DNA of 64,000 nt from JAUIAI01 sp049680625 (GCA_049680625.1 JBAUID010000011.1:1-64000), one strand, 5' to 3'. Positions 42,316 to 50,571 are shown, counted from the first letter of the stretch. The notes: generated by a model not told the origin, from the letters alone. Made by a program: numbers and translations.

Positions 42316-43005
42316 TTAAGCGAGTCGTTCGTTTTGAGGGAACATTGCCTTTTTCGCCTCGTCATCCATCTCTGTTTTGAAAGCATGTGAGGTGCGCAGT
42401 TTCTCAGCACCTGCAGCGGCTGGGCGACCCGCGATGTCGTCCATCAGCCGCTTAAGGTTCGGGAACCGAACCCAGGCGTTATCGTCACCAAGAATCAACG
42501 GAACCATCCGCGCCCAACCCCAGACTGCCATGTCAACAATGCTGTACTGGTCACCCAGCATGTAGCGGCTGTCGGCCAGGTGGTTGTCAATAATCTGCCA
42601 GTGTCGGTTCGCTTCGTAATCGTACCGGTTCAATGCGTATTCTTTTGGCTCGGGGGCGGCGATACGAAAATGAACACTCTGACCTGAGTACGGGCCAATA
42701 CCGGTGGCGACGAACATCAACCAGGACAACATGGCGGCACGTTCACTGGTGGCTGCGCCGGCGGGTACAAACTTTCCGGTCTTCTCGGCAAGGTAAAGCA
42801 ATATGGCGTTGCTATCGAAGACAATTGTTCCGTTGTCGTCAATGCTGGGTGCTTTTGCGTTGGGGTTGATCTTTTTATAAGCCGGCGTGTGTTGTTCACC
42901 GCGGCGGGTATCAACCGGAATTCCTTCGTACGGAAGCTGAAACTCTTCAAGTGCAAGAGCGATTTTCATCGGGTTTGGCCCGGCGTTGTAGTAAAACTTA
43001 ATCAC
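42316..43005 (-). CDS. Glutathione S-transferase family protein (YghU/YfcG-type)
   Basis: A 229-residue GST beginning MIKFYYNAGPNPMKIALALEE, with TRRGEQHTPAYKKINPNAKAPSI (the cis-Pro turn), IVFDSNAILLYLAEKTG and a C-terminal helical domain containing YSIVDMAVWGWA. The NPNAK and NAILLYL segments fit the nu/YfcG-like group of disulfide-bond-oxidoreductase GSTs. It lies 29 bases from the permease gene stop and is read in the same direction, but belongs to a different functional group. Confidence 0.9.
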   Translation of the reverse strand: MIKFYYNAGPNPMKIALALEEFQLPYEGIPVDTRRGEQHTPAYKKINPNAKAPSIDDNGTIVFDSNAILLYLAEKTGKFVPAGAATSERAAMLSWLMFVATGIGPYSGQSVHFRIAAPEPKEYALNRYDYEANRHWQIIDNHLADSRYMLGDQYSIVDMAVWGWARMVPLILGDDNAWVRFPNLKRLMDDIAGRPAAAGAEKLRTSHAFKTEMDDEAKKAMFPQNERLA

Positions 43006-43034
43006 GTAAGGGTAACTCCTTAATTGAAAGACTA

Positions 43035-44753
43035 TTAATTTCGATCGCCTGGCCGAGTGTGGCGCAGACCATAACTTAACAAAATGACAGGTAGAACACC
43101 GGCAGCGACGATTGTCAGCGCGGCAAGGGCGGCCTCTTCGAGTAATTCATCCGAAGCATACTGGTAAACGAAGGTCGCCAGCGTTTCAAAATTGAAAGGG
43201 CGCAAAATGACTGTCATTGGTAACTCTTTCATGCCGTCGACAAAAACCAGCAGGGCAGCTGCGAGTAAGCTGGCGCGAATGATCGGGAAATGCACCCGGC
43301 GCAAAATTCCGACCGGGCCTTCACCCAGCGAGCGTGCTGCGTCTTCCATGGACGGTTTTACTTTTGACAGGCTTGATTCGGCGGCACCAAAACTCAGGGC
43401 AAGGAAGCGGGTCACATAGCCAAAGGTCAGGGCGATCATTGTGCCACTGAGCAATAATCCGGTGGGTACGCCGAAGAGTTGGCGCATCCATTCGTCCGCT
43501 GCATTATCAAAACGCCCGAACATCACCAGAATGCCAACGGCCAGTACGGCGCCGGGCATGGCGTAACCCATTGCCGCGAAGCGGCTCGCAAACAACTGCA
43601 GTCGTGAGCGGCTGTATCGGTTTGCGGATGCCAGGAACAAACCGAGTACAAGTGCAATCACTGCTGCCAGTGACGATAACATCAGACTGTTACTCAGGAA
43701 CGACAGATAGTTGGCCTCAATGGTGGCCTCGTAATGCCGGCTGGCATAACCTGTTAGAACCGCAGCCGGCAGCAGAAAACCCAGGCCAATTGGCACCAGG
43801 CACAACAGGCTGGCACTGGCGGCGCGCCAGCCGCTTAATGGGAAACTGGGCAGGGGAAGATAAGTGTCGGTGGTCTGCTGAAAACCTTTGCTACCCCGGG
43901 CGTGCCGCTCGAGTGCAATCAGTGCAATAACAAAAACGAGCAGCACAACCGCCAGCTGAGCGGCACCGGCGACCGAATTCATATTCAGCCAGACATCGTA
44001 AATGCCGGCGGTGAATGTTTTGACCGCAAAAAAATCGACGGTACCGAAGTCGTTCAGGCTTTCCATTAAGACAAGTGAAACGCCTATGACAATAGCCGGT
44101 CTGGCCAGCGGCAGGGCAACTCTGAAAAAACTTTGCCAGATGGTCATGCCCAGTGTCCGACTGGCTTCAAATACGCCAACGTTTTGTTCAGCAAACGCAG
44201 CGCGCGACAGTAAGTACACATACGGATACAACGTCAGCGTCATCATGGTGATGGCACCACCAAGTGAGCGAATTTCCGGGAACCGGTAATCGTTCGGCGA
44301 TGCCCAGCCAAACCAGCTTCTGAGTTGGGTTTGCACCGGCCCAGCATATTCGAGGATGTCGGTATAAACAAAGGCAATGATGTAGGCCGGCATTGCAATT
44401 GGCAGCAATAACGCCCATTCAAAGATGCTCTTACCCGGAAATCGGCACATGGTAACGAGCCAGGCGGTGCTGACCCCGATGACAATGGTTCCGGAGCCAA
44501 CTCCTAGCATTAGCAGGGCGGTTGTCCAGAGGTAAGTGTCAAGGACAGTCGAGCTTAGATGTTGCCAGATGCCCGCATTATTGCCAGCCGATATCCATAA
44601 GACTGTTAACAGTGGCATCGAGAGTAGAGCGCATATAAGTAGTGTGCCGAGCACCCAAAATCGACGGAAACCGCTCGAGTGTTTTGGCCCGATGGCGGCA
44701 ACCGGGGAGGGCGGGCCCGCCCGAAGCGGTCGGGCCATTGTCGAACTGCTCAC
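43035..44753 (-). CDS. fbpB: Fe(III) ABC transporter permease (FbpB/SfuB type)
   Basis: A 572-residue inner-membrane protein with about twelve hydrophobic spans and two binding-protein-dependent permease modules, as in FbpB and SfuB. EAA-loop-like segments are EASRTLGMTIWQSFFRVALPLARPAI in the first half and AARSLGEGPVGILRRVHFPIIRASL in the second; these contact the ATPase. Upstream start GTG 44753 or ATG 44738 are both possible. The binding-protein gene precedes it by 38 bases. No ATPase gene (fbpC) is found nearby, so it must be encoded elsewhere. Confidence 0.92.
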   Translation of the reverse strand: MSSSTMARPLRAGPPSPVAAIGPKHSSGFRRFWVLGTLLICALLSMPLLTVLWISAGNNAGIWQHLSSTVLDTYLWTTALLMLGVGSGTIVIGVSTAWLVTMCRFPGKSIFEWALLLPIAMPAYIIAFVYTDILEYAGPVQTQLRSWFGWASPNDYRFPEIRSLGGAITMMTLTLYPYVYLLSRAAFAEQNVGVFEASRTLGMTIWQSFFRVALPLARPAIVIGVSLVLMESLNDFGTVDFFAVKTFTAGIYDVWLNMNSVAGAAQLAVVLLVFVIALIALERHARGSKGFQQTTDTYLPLPSFPLSGWRAASASLLCLVPIGLGFLLPAAVLTGYASRHYEATIEANYLSFLSNSLMLSSLAAVIALVLGLFLASANRYSRSRLQLFASRFAAMGYAMPGAVLAVGILVMFGRFDNAADEWMRQLFGVPTGLLLSGTMIALTFGYVTRFLALSFGAAESSLSKVKPSMEDAARSLGEGPVGILRRVHFPIIRASLLAAALLVFVDGMKELPMTVILRPFNFETLATFVYQYASDELLEEAALAALTIVAAGVLPVILLSYGLRHTRPGDRN

Positions 44754-44791
44754 CAGTAGCGCAGAGAAATCAATCGTTTGACCAACATGGC

Positions 44792-45835
44792 CTAATCGGT
44801 TGGCCCGTTATCGAAGCCAACCGCATCAACGAGCTTGGCGGCTGCTTTACGATGATTTGCGACTTCGGTAAGGCTGATTGCGTCGCCTTTAAACTTGCCC
44901 ATAGCTGCTGTTACGGTATCAATCGCGACTCCATCAATCACCGGATATTCAAAGTTCTGACTGGCATAAATTTCCTGTGCTTTTTGGCTGGTCAGGAACT
45001 CGATAAATTCAATTGCCTGCGCTTTGTTTTTAGAGGCTTTGAGTACGCCAGCGCCACTGATGTTGATATGGGCTCCGCGGTCTTGTTGATTCGGAAACAC
45101 CACGCGAATTGCTTTAGCCCATTCTTTCTGTTCCGGCTTCTCATCGTTTGTGACCATTTTGCCGTAGTAGTACGAATTGCCAATGGCCAGGTCACACTGG
45201 CCGCTGTAAATTGCTTTCGCCTGCGCGCGATCATTTCCTTGTGGCTTGCGCGCGAGGTTCGCTTTGACGCCTTGCAACCATTGCTTTGTTTTGTCTTCAC
45301 CGTGGTGGGCAATCATCGACGCAATAAGCGAGACGTTATAAACATGTTTTCCCGAACGAGTGCAGATCCGACCCCGGTAAATCGGGTCAGCCAGTGACTC
45401 ATAAGTGATGTTTGCATCAGCAGGGATGCGTTTGGTCGAGGCAAAAACCACCCGGGCCCGGGTGGTCAGTCCATACCACAGGCCATCGGGATGGCGCAGA
45501 TTCGCCGGTATCAATTTCTCGAGTGTCACCGATCGGGTGGGCGCCAGCACTCCGGCGTTGACCAGGTCAGTGAGGCTGCCAATATCAGCTGTTAGTACAG
45601 CGTCAGCGGGCGAGTTTTGTCCCTCGGCCCGAATCCGCTCAAGTACGCCTTTGCTGGCATAAACAACATTGACCCGGGTGCCCGTCTGTTTGGTGAAGGC
45701 GTCGGTCAGGGGTTTTATCAGAAAGGGCTGTCGGTAGGAATACAGGTTGATGTCAGCAGCGGCGGCTACCGAAGCGGCGGTGGCCAGGAAAGCGAGAGCA
45801 GCGGCCAGCGATTTCAGGAAAGAGGAGTGTTTCAT
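44792..45835 (-). CDS. fbpA: Fe(III) ABC transporter periplasmic binding protein (FbpA/FutA type)
   Basis: A 347-residue exported protein: signal peptide LAAALAFLATAASVAAAA, then INLYSYRQPFLIKPLTDAFTKQ, NVVYASKGVLERIRAEGQNS and the DLAIGNSYYYGKM segment with adjacent tyrosines that coordinate Fe(III) in FutA/FbpA proteins. ATG 45835 starts the signal peptide. A much longer in-frame extension to 46084 would run across the Fur box and the TPP riboswitch and is rejected. A promoter with a Fur-like box lies just upstream, so expression is likely iron-repressed. Confidence 0.93.
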   Translation of the reverse strand: MKHSSFLKSLAAALAFLATAASVAAAADINLYSYRQPFLIKPLTDAFTKQTGTRVNVVYASKGVLERIRAEGQNSPADAVLTADIGSLTDLVNAGVLAPTRSVTLEKLIPANLRHPDGLWYGLTTRARVVFASTKRIPADANITYESLADPIYRGRICTRSGKHVYNVSLIASMIAHHGEDKTKQWLQGVKANLARKPQGNDRAQAKAIYSGQCDLAIGNSYYYGKMVTNDEKPEQKEWAKAIRVVFPNQQDRGAHINISGAGVLKASKNKAQAIEFIEFLTSQKAQEIYASQNFEYPVIDGVAIDTVTAAMGKFKGDAISLTEVANHRKAAAKLVDAVGFDNGPTD

Positions 45836-45865
45836 GCGGTATTCAGGAGGCGAGTTGGTTTGTAT

Positions 45866-45890
45866 CTTAATGATAATGATTCGTATTAAG
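45866..45890 (-). promoter_or_regulatory. Fur-like box over the fbpA promoter
   Basis: A 25-base near-palindrome with outer arms CTTAAT (45866-45871) and ATTAAG (45885-45890). The block at 45872-45890 matches 13 of 19 positions of the classical Fur consensus, with the left nine bases (GATAATGAT) exact. It covers the -10 box and spacer of the fbpA promoter, so Fur with Fe(II) would block RNA polymerase. Confidence 0.75.
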
Positions 45891-45898
45891 ATTCGCAA
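45870..45898 (-). promoter_or_regulatory. Sigma-70 promoter for fbpA-fbpB
   Basis: On the minus strand: -35 TTGCGA (complement of 45893-45898), a 17-base spacer, and -10 TATCAT (complement of 45870-45875). The start codon is about 35 bases downstream. The Fur-like box overlies it. Confidence 0.6.
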
Positions 45899-45924
45899 CA
45901 AATTTGTTGATGCGGCAATCGCTT

Positions 45925-45957
45925 TTGACAGGCAGGGGGCAACGCGGGCCGTGATAC
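45925..45957 (+). promoter_or_regulatory. Possible promoter for the thiamine-salvage operon
   Basis: A perfect -35 TTGACA at 45925-45930. The only -10-like sequence is TGATAC at 45952-45957, giving a long 21-base spacer. Transcription would start just before the riboswitch. Weak call. Confidence 0.3.
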
Positions 45958-45964
45958 CCTGCGA

Positions 45965-46066
45965 GCCAATTCGTTGGGGTGCATCTATTTGCTGAGAAGC
46001 CAGGCTGTCAGTCTGTCTAACCCAGGAACCTGATCCGGGTAATGCCGGCGCAGGAAATCGAACGCC
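45965..46066 (+). ncRNA. TPP riboswitch (THI element)
   Basis: The conserved segments occur in order: GGGGTGC (45976-45982), CTGAGA (45992-45997), ACCC (46020-46023), then CCTGATCCGGGTAATGCC (46029-46046) and GCGCAGGAAATCGAA. TTCG at 45970-45973 can pair with CGAA at 46059-46062 to close P1. The CUGAGA core binds the aminopyrimidine part of thiamine pyrophosphate and the GCGCAGGA side the pyrophosphate. It lies 140 bases before thiY, as expected for feedback control of HMP-precursor uptake. Confidence 0.93.
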
Positions 46067-46151
46067 TGTCGCAACTGCCGCCAAAGTGGTTGCACCTCTC
46101 GGCGCACTTGATTGTGTCCCAGCGATTAACCGGTTTTCGTGGGCCGCGTTA

Positions 46152-46170
46152 ATGACGCTGCTGGCGTCAT
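46152..46170 (+). promoter_or_regulatory. Hairpin in the riboswitch expression platform
   Basis: ATGACGC (46152-46158) pairs perfectly with GCGTCAT (46164-46170) around TGCTG. It has no T-run, so it is not a classical terminator. It sits 22 bases before the ribosome-binding site GGAGAG (46192-46197) of thiY. CCAAA (46081-46085) and CTCTC (46096-46100) could pair with TTTGG/GAGAG at that site. Confidence 0.45.
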
Positions 46171-46204
46171 CTGAACCCCGCTTAATAGTTTGGAGAGAGA
46201 GAAA

Positions 46205-47200
46205 ATGAAAAAGGTCTTTGCCGCGATGTTTGTGGTGTTAAGTGCGCTGGTCTCCTTGGGCGTCACCCAACCCGTGCTGGGCCAGACTTCCGGGTCGGCG
46301 GAAAAGCCGAACAAAGTAGTGGCCGACAAAATAACGCTAATGCTTGACTGGTTCGTTAACCCGGACCACGGCCCGATCATCATTGCCCAGGAAAAAGGCT
46401 TCTTCAAAGCAGCCGGACTCGAGGTGAAAATTGTTCCGCCGGCTGATCCGGCGGACCCGCCAAAGCTCGTGGCCGCCGGTAAAGCCGATCTGGCGGTGTC
46501 GTACCAGCCCCAGCTGCACCTTCAGGTTCATGAAGGTTTACCCCTTGTTCGGGTTGGCACTCTGGTGGCAACCCCACTGAACTGCCTTCTTGTTCTGGCG
46601 GATGGGCCGGTAAAGAAAATAGCTGACTTGAAAGGTCGTAAGGTGGGTTTTTCGGTTGCCGGCATGGAAGAAACCTTGCTGTCGGCGATCCTGAAAAAGA
46701 ACGGCTTGAGCCTGACAGATATTGAACTGGTGAATGTGAACTGGTCGCTGTCGCCCTCGCTGATGTCTAAACAAGTGGACGCTGTCATTGGCGCATTTCG
46801 CAATTTTGAACTCAACCAGATGGATATCGAAGGGGTGAAGGGGCGCTGCTTTTATATTGAAGAAGAAGGCTTGCCTGCCTATGACGAGCTGATCTACGTG
46901 GCCAACAGCAAAACGCTTAACAAAGACATTGTGCGTCGATTCCTCCAGGCGACCGAGCTGGCGACCCAGTTTATTGTCAACCATCCCGAACAGAGCTGGG
47001 CGATGTTTTCAGCAACTTCAAAAGAATTACAGGACGAACTGAATAAACGGGCGTGGCGGGATACCTTACCGCGATTTGCGTTACGGCCTTCCGCGCTTGA
47101 TTTTGGTCGCTACGAGCGGATGGAGGCTTTTCTTAAAGAATTTGGCATGATTAAGAGCATCAAGCCAGTCTCCGAGATGGCAATCGACGTCAGCCAATAG
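46205..47200 (+). CDS. thiY: Thiamine-precursor ABC transporter binding protein ThiY
   Basis: A 331-residue periplasmic protein of the NMT1/ThiY family that captures formylaminopyrimidine, a thiamine breakdown product. It has a signal peptide (KKVFAAMFVVLSALVSLG), then LDWFVNPDHGPIIIAQEKGFFKAAG (the NMT1 fold start), PPADPADPPKLVAAGKADLAVSYQPQ, and KGRKVGFSVAGMEETLL. ATG 46205 has GGAGAG at good spacing; a TTG at 46190 would overlap that site. A TPP riboswitch controls it, and tenA, thiZ and thiX follow. Confidence 0.92.
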   Translation: MKKVFAAMFVVLSALVSLGVTQPVLGQTSGSAEKPNKVVADKITLMLDWFVNPDHGPIIIAQEKGFFKAAGLEVKIVPPADPADPPKLVAAGKADLAVSYQPQLHLQVHEGLPLVRVGTLVATPLNCLLVLADGPVKKIADLKGRKVGFSVAGMEETLLSAILKKNGLSLTDIELVNVNWSLSPSLMSKQVDAVIGAFRNFELNQMDIEGVKGRCFYIEEEGLPAYDELIYVANSKTLNKDIVRRFLQATELATQFIVNHPEQSWAMFSATSKELQDELNKRAWRDTLPRFALRPSALDFGRYERMEAFLKEFGMIKSIKPVSEMAIDVSQ

Positions 47201-47214
47201 AGCAGGCCCAAAAC

Positions 47215-47928
47215 ATGAAGCTAACCGACTTTGGCTCTCCGGTTCTCAGGGCCTGGTGTCAGTCCTGTGACGAGCAATGGCAGGCGTATACCCATCATGC
47301 CTTTGTTCAAGGGCTTGGTGACGGGTCGTTGCCACGCGCCGCATTCATGCACTACCTTGTTCAAGACTATTTGTTCCTGGTGCATTTCGCACGGGCCTGG
47401 GCGCTGCTTGTAGTCAAAGCCGATACCGTAGAGGAAATGCGTATTGCCTCCGCTACGGTCAGCGCCCTCGTGAACGACGAGATGAACTTACATGTTCAGA
47501 CCTGTGCTGCCGCCGGTATTAGCGAGCATCAATTGTTCAGCGCGGTGGAAGAAACCGAGACAATTGCTTATACGCGCTATGTCCTCGATGCCGGCCTCAG
47601 TGGCGACTTTCTTGACATGCTGGCCTGCTTGTCTCCTTGTGTATTTGGCTACGGACACATCGGCTTACGACTGGTCGAAATCTCGGCAAAATCCAACCCG
47701 TATCAGGCCTGGATCGATATGTATGCGGGCGGCGAATATCAACAGGTTTGCCGAACGGTTGCCGGTCTGATCGAGTCGGCCAGTGCCCGGCGCCTGCCAG
47801 CCTTTGATGGCGGTTATGTCGAAGCTGCGAAAAACAGCCCGCGTTGGTCGACGTTAACCCGTCGTTTCGACACTGCAACCCGGCTCGAAGTCGGCTTCTG
47901 GGAAATGGGTCTCAGGGCTGGCCAGTGA
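47215..47928 (+). CDS. tenA: Aminopyrimidine aminohydrolase / thiaminase II TenA
   Basis: A 237-residue TenA-family enzyme hydrolysing aminopyrimidine (and thiamine) to 4-amino-5-hydroxymethyl-2-methylpyrimidine (HMP), which re-enters thiamine synthesis. Typical pieces: FVQGLGDGSLPRAAFMHYLVQDYLFLVHF and the catalytic cysteine in LACLSPCVFGYGHIG (Cys142), placing it in the TenA_C class. The stop overlaps the thiZ start. It lies 14 bases after thiY, in the riboswitch-controlled operon. Confidence 0.94.
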   Translation: MKLTDFGSPVLRAWCQSCDEQWQAYTHHAFVQGLGDGSLPRAAFMHYLVQDYLFLVHFARAWALLVVKADTVEEMRIASATVSALVNDEMNLHVQTCAAAGISEHQLFSAVEETETIAYTRYVLDAGLSGDFLDMLACLSPCVFGYGHIGLRLVEISAKSNPYQAWIDMYAGGEYQQVCRTVAGLIESASARRLPAFDGGYVEAAKNSPRWSTLTRRFDTATRLEVGFWEMGLRAGQ

Positions 47929-48662
47929 CCAGGCCTGGGCAGCGTGCGCCGGCAATCGAACTGTGTGGTTCGTTTCGATTTGGTGGCTCCGCGCTATTTA
48001 CAAATCTGAACCTGAATCTGCCAGCCGGGCAGTGGTGCTGCCTGCTTGGTCCGTCAGGGATTGGTAAATCGACCTTGTTGCGGCTGCTGGCTGGCTTACC
48101 AACCGGTGGCCAGTTTGACGGTCGGATTATTGCCGACGGGCAGGCTGTCATCCCGCGGGTTGCGTATATGGCGCAGTCCGATCTGCTCGCCCCGTGGCTT
48201 AGCGTCCGGGATAATGTTTTGCTCGGTGTCCGATTGCGCGGTGAAGTCGCAGACAAAGAGAAAGCGCAGGCGTTGCTGACCAGGGTTGGCCTGGGTGAGC
48301 ATGCCAGTAAGCGGCCACGGGAGTTATCCGGGGGAATGCGTCAGCGTGTCGCCCTCGCCAGGACTCTAATGGAGCAATGTCCGATTGTGCTGCTCGATGA
48401 ACCGTTTTCAGCCCTGGATGCACGAAGTCGGGCTGACATGCAGGAGCTGGCATTTCAACTGCTGACGGATTCGACCGTCTTGCTCGCCACTCACGACCCC
48501 GCTGAAGCGATACGTCTGGGTCATCGAATCGAATTATTGTTTGACGACGGATTGCACCAACACCCGGTGCCAGCATCCGAACCGGTTCGCCCGCTAGATT
48601 CAGCTGACACCCTGCAGGCTCAGGCCGCGTTGTTGTCCACGCTGCGGGCAGAGCGGCGATGA
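47925..48662 (+). CDS. thiZ: Thiamine-precursor ABC transporter ATPase ThiZ
   Basis: A 245-residue ATPase: Walker A GPSGIGKST, Q-loop YMAQSDLLAPWLSVRDN, signature LSGGMRQRVALARTL, Walker B CPIVLLDEPFSALDA, H-loop LLATHDPAEAI. This is the nitrate/taurine/ThiZ group that works with NMT1-type binding proteins. GTG 47925 overlaps the tenA stop (GTGA); the longer open frame to 47844 lies inside tenA. The C-terminal four bases overlap thiX. Confidence 0.92.
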   Translation: MTRPGQRAPAIELCGSFRFGGSALFTNLNLNLPAGQWCCLLGPSGIGKSTLLRLLAGLPTGGQFDGRIIADGQAVIPRVAYMAQSDLLAPWLSVRDNVLLGVRLRGEVADKEKAQALLTRVGLGEHASKRPRELSGGMRQRVALARTLMEQCPIVLLDEPFSALDARSRADMQELAFQLLTDSTVLLATHDPAEAIRLGHRIELLFDDGLHQHPVPASEPVRPLDSADTLQAQAALLSTLRAERR

Positions 48663-49414
48663 ACCGTTTCGCAGACGCAGTTCTGGCCTTCATCGCGGCT
48701 GTTGCTCTGTGGCAAGCCATAGTGTGGCTGACCGGCGTGCCGCACTACATTCTGCCCGGGCCGGGCCGGGTTGCCATAGCCCTGGTGGACAATGCCGAAC
48801 TGATCTCTCACCACGCGGTGATCACTATTGCTGAAGTGCTGATTGGCATCCTGCTTGGCACGGCGCTTGGCGTGCTAACGGCACTGCACTTAATGCAATC
48901 GCCGCTCGCTCGTCGTTTTGTGTTGCCGGTGATGGTATTTAGCCAGGCGGTACCGGTGTTTGCACTGGCGCCGCTATTGACCCTGTGGTTCGGCTACGGC
49001 ATCTGGTCGAAAATAGTGATGGCGATGCTAATCATTTATTTTCCGGTGGCGGCAACGTTTTACGATGGTTTGCGACGTACAAACCCGGGCCTGCTGGACC
49101 TGGCAACAACGATGGGTGCGGATGGACTGTCGACCCTGTTTCGAATCCGTGTGCCGGCTGCGTTGCCATCATTGGCAAGTGGACTAAGGCTGGCGGCGGT
49201 TTATGCCCCGATTGGTGCCGTCATTGGCGAATGGGTCGGCGCATCGCGCGGGCTGGGTTACCTCATGCTTTTGGCCAATGGCCGGGTCAAAATAGACCTG
49301 ATGTTTGCCGCATTATTCGTTTTGGCTTTATTTACCGTGATCCTTCATGCCGGAGTATCCGTGCTATCAAAGCGGATGACCCGTTGGTCCGGTACCAGTG
49401 AAGATGACGAATAA
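48659..49414 (+). CDS. thiX: Thiamine-precursor ABC transporter permease ThiX
   Basis: A 251-residue permease with six hydrophobic spans and a single transport module. The EAA-type loop DLATTMGADGLSTLFRIRVPAALPSLASGLRLA contacts ThiZ, and VIGEWVGASRGLGYLMLLANGR is characteristic of NMT1-linked permeases. Its ATG overlaps the thiZ stop (ATGA). It completes the ThiXYZ transporter in the riboswitch operon; fmdA follows after 50 bases. Confidence 0.92.
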   Translation: MNRFADAVLAFIAAVALWQAIVWLTGVPHYILPGPGRVAIALVDNAELISHHAVITIAEVLIGILLGTALGVLTALHLMQSPLARRFVLPVMVFSQAVPVFALAPLLTLWFGYGIWSKIVMAMLIIYFPVAATFYDGLRRTNPGLLDLATTMGADGLSTLFRIRVPAALPSLASGLRLAAVYAPIGAVIGEWVGASRGLGYLMLLANGRVKIDLMFAALFVLALFTVILHAGVSVLSKRMTRWSGTSEDDE

Positions 49415-49464
49415 TCCGCTGCGGCCTACGATTGATGCTGCGGCAAACCCGTTGGAGGTAGCAA

Positions 49465-50571
49465 ATGAAACGCATCGTGATTAACCGCCAGGCTCGACTG
49501 AAAGACGATCCAAACACCGGGCACAATCGTTGGCATCCCGATATTGACGCGATTATTGAAGTGGCACCCGGCGAGCTGGTGCAATTGGAAACGCGCGATG
49601 CCGCGGATGGCCAGGTAAAACCGCATATGACTGTCGCCGACCTGGACCGACTCGACGCCAAAGCCGGACATCCTCTGACCGGGCCCATTTGGGTGGCAGG
49701 GGCTGAGCCCGGTGATTTGCTCGAAGTTGAGTTTGTTGACATCGTGGCCCAGGACTATGGCTGGACACGTATTCGACCCGGTGCCGGATTCTTACGCGAC
49801 TATTTCGACCAGCCGTTTCTCGCGCATTGGCATGTCACTGAAGGCTTCGCCCGATCGGAACAAATCCCCGGGGTCAGGATTCCGGACAGCGTATTTATGG
49901 GGACCTCCGGCGTCGCACCATCACACCAGCAAATGCACCAATGGGCGGCGCGCGAGGCTGACCTCGTGAACCGCGGCGGCCTGGCCTTGTTGCCAGACGC
50001 CCAGGATGCCGTCCCGTCAACCGAACCAATCGCCAGCGCCGGCTTACGAACGATGCCGCCACGCGAGAACGGAGGTAACGCCGATATCAAACAATTAACC
50101 CGCGGCAGCCGGTTGCAACTGCCGGTGAACGTGCCCGGCGCATTATTCTCAACCGGTGACGCCCACTATGCGCAGGGGGATTCAGAGTGCTGCATTACGG
50201 CCATCGAAATGGGGGCAACTGTTACGGTTCGCTTTCAATTGCATAAGCAGCTCGCCGCAAAAAACGAGATACGTAATCCCAGGTTCTTTCACTCCGGGTT
50301 TTTTCTAAAGCCAGAATGGGCGGCACCGTATAACTTGATTGGCACCGTGGGTTACCCGATTCGTGATGATGGCCGTCAGGAAGGCGAAGATATCACCCTG
50401 GCGGCGCGAAACGCTGTTCTTGAGATGATCAAACTGCTGGGTGAGCGTGGATTCAGTCGTGAACAAGCCTACGTGATTTGCTCAGTGGCCGCGGACTTGC
50501 GCATTAGCAACGCGGTTGACCTGCCGAACGTAACCGTGAGTGCCTTGCTCCCGGAAGCCATCTTCGAATGA
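49465..50571 (+). CDS. Acetamidase/formamidase family protein (FmdA-like)
   Basis: A 368-residue FmdA/AmdA-fold metallo-amidase. Recognised by DRLDAKAGHPLTGPIWVAGAEPGD, GNADIKQLTRGSRLQLPV, the active-site strand FSTGDAHYAQGDSECCIT and the C-terminal ICSVAADLRISNAVD. These enzymes hydrolyse formamide or acetamide to ammonia and the acid. A strong ribosome-binding site (GGAGG) lies seven bases before the ATG, and the gene continues the thiY-tenA-thiZ-thiX operon. The operon lacks YlmB, which removes the formyl group from formylaminopyrimidine, so this protein is a candidate substitute. That role is inference. Confidence 0.88.
   Translation: MKRIVINRQARLKDDPNTGHNRWHPDIDAIIEVAPGELVQLETRDAADGQVKPHMTVADLDRLDAKAGHPLTGPIWVAGAEPGDLLEVEFVDIVAQDYGWTRIRPGAGFLRDYFDQPFLAHWHVTEGFARSEQIPGVRIPDSVFMGTSGVAPSHQQMHQWAAREADLVNRGGLALLPDAQDAVPSTEPIASAGLRTMPPRENGGNADIKQLTRGSRLQLPVNVPGALFSTGDAHYAQGDSECCITAIEMGATVTVRFQLHKQLAAKNEIRNPRFFHSGFFLKPEWAAPYNLIGTVGYPIRDDGRQEGEDITLAARNAVLEMIKLLGERGFSREQAYVICSVAADLRISNAVDLPNVTVSALLPEAIFE

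Noticed and set aside
45836..46084. N-terminal extension of the iron-binding protein gene
   Set aside because: The extra frame crosses the Fur box, promoter and TPP riboswitch, and the signal peptide begins at 45835.
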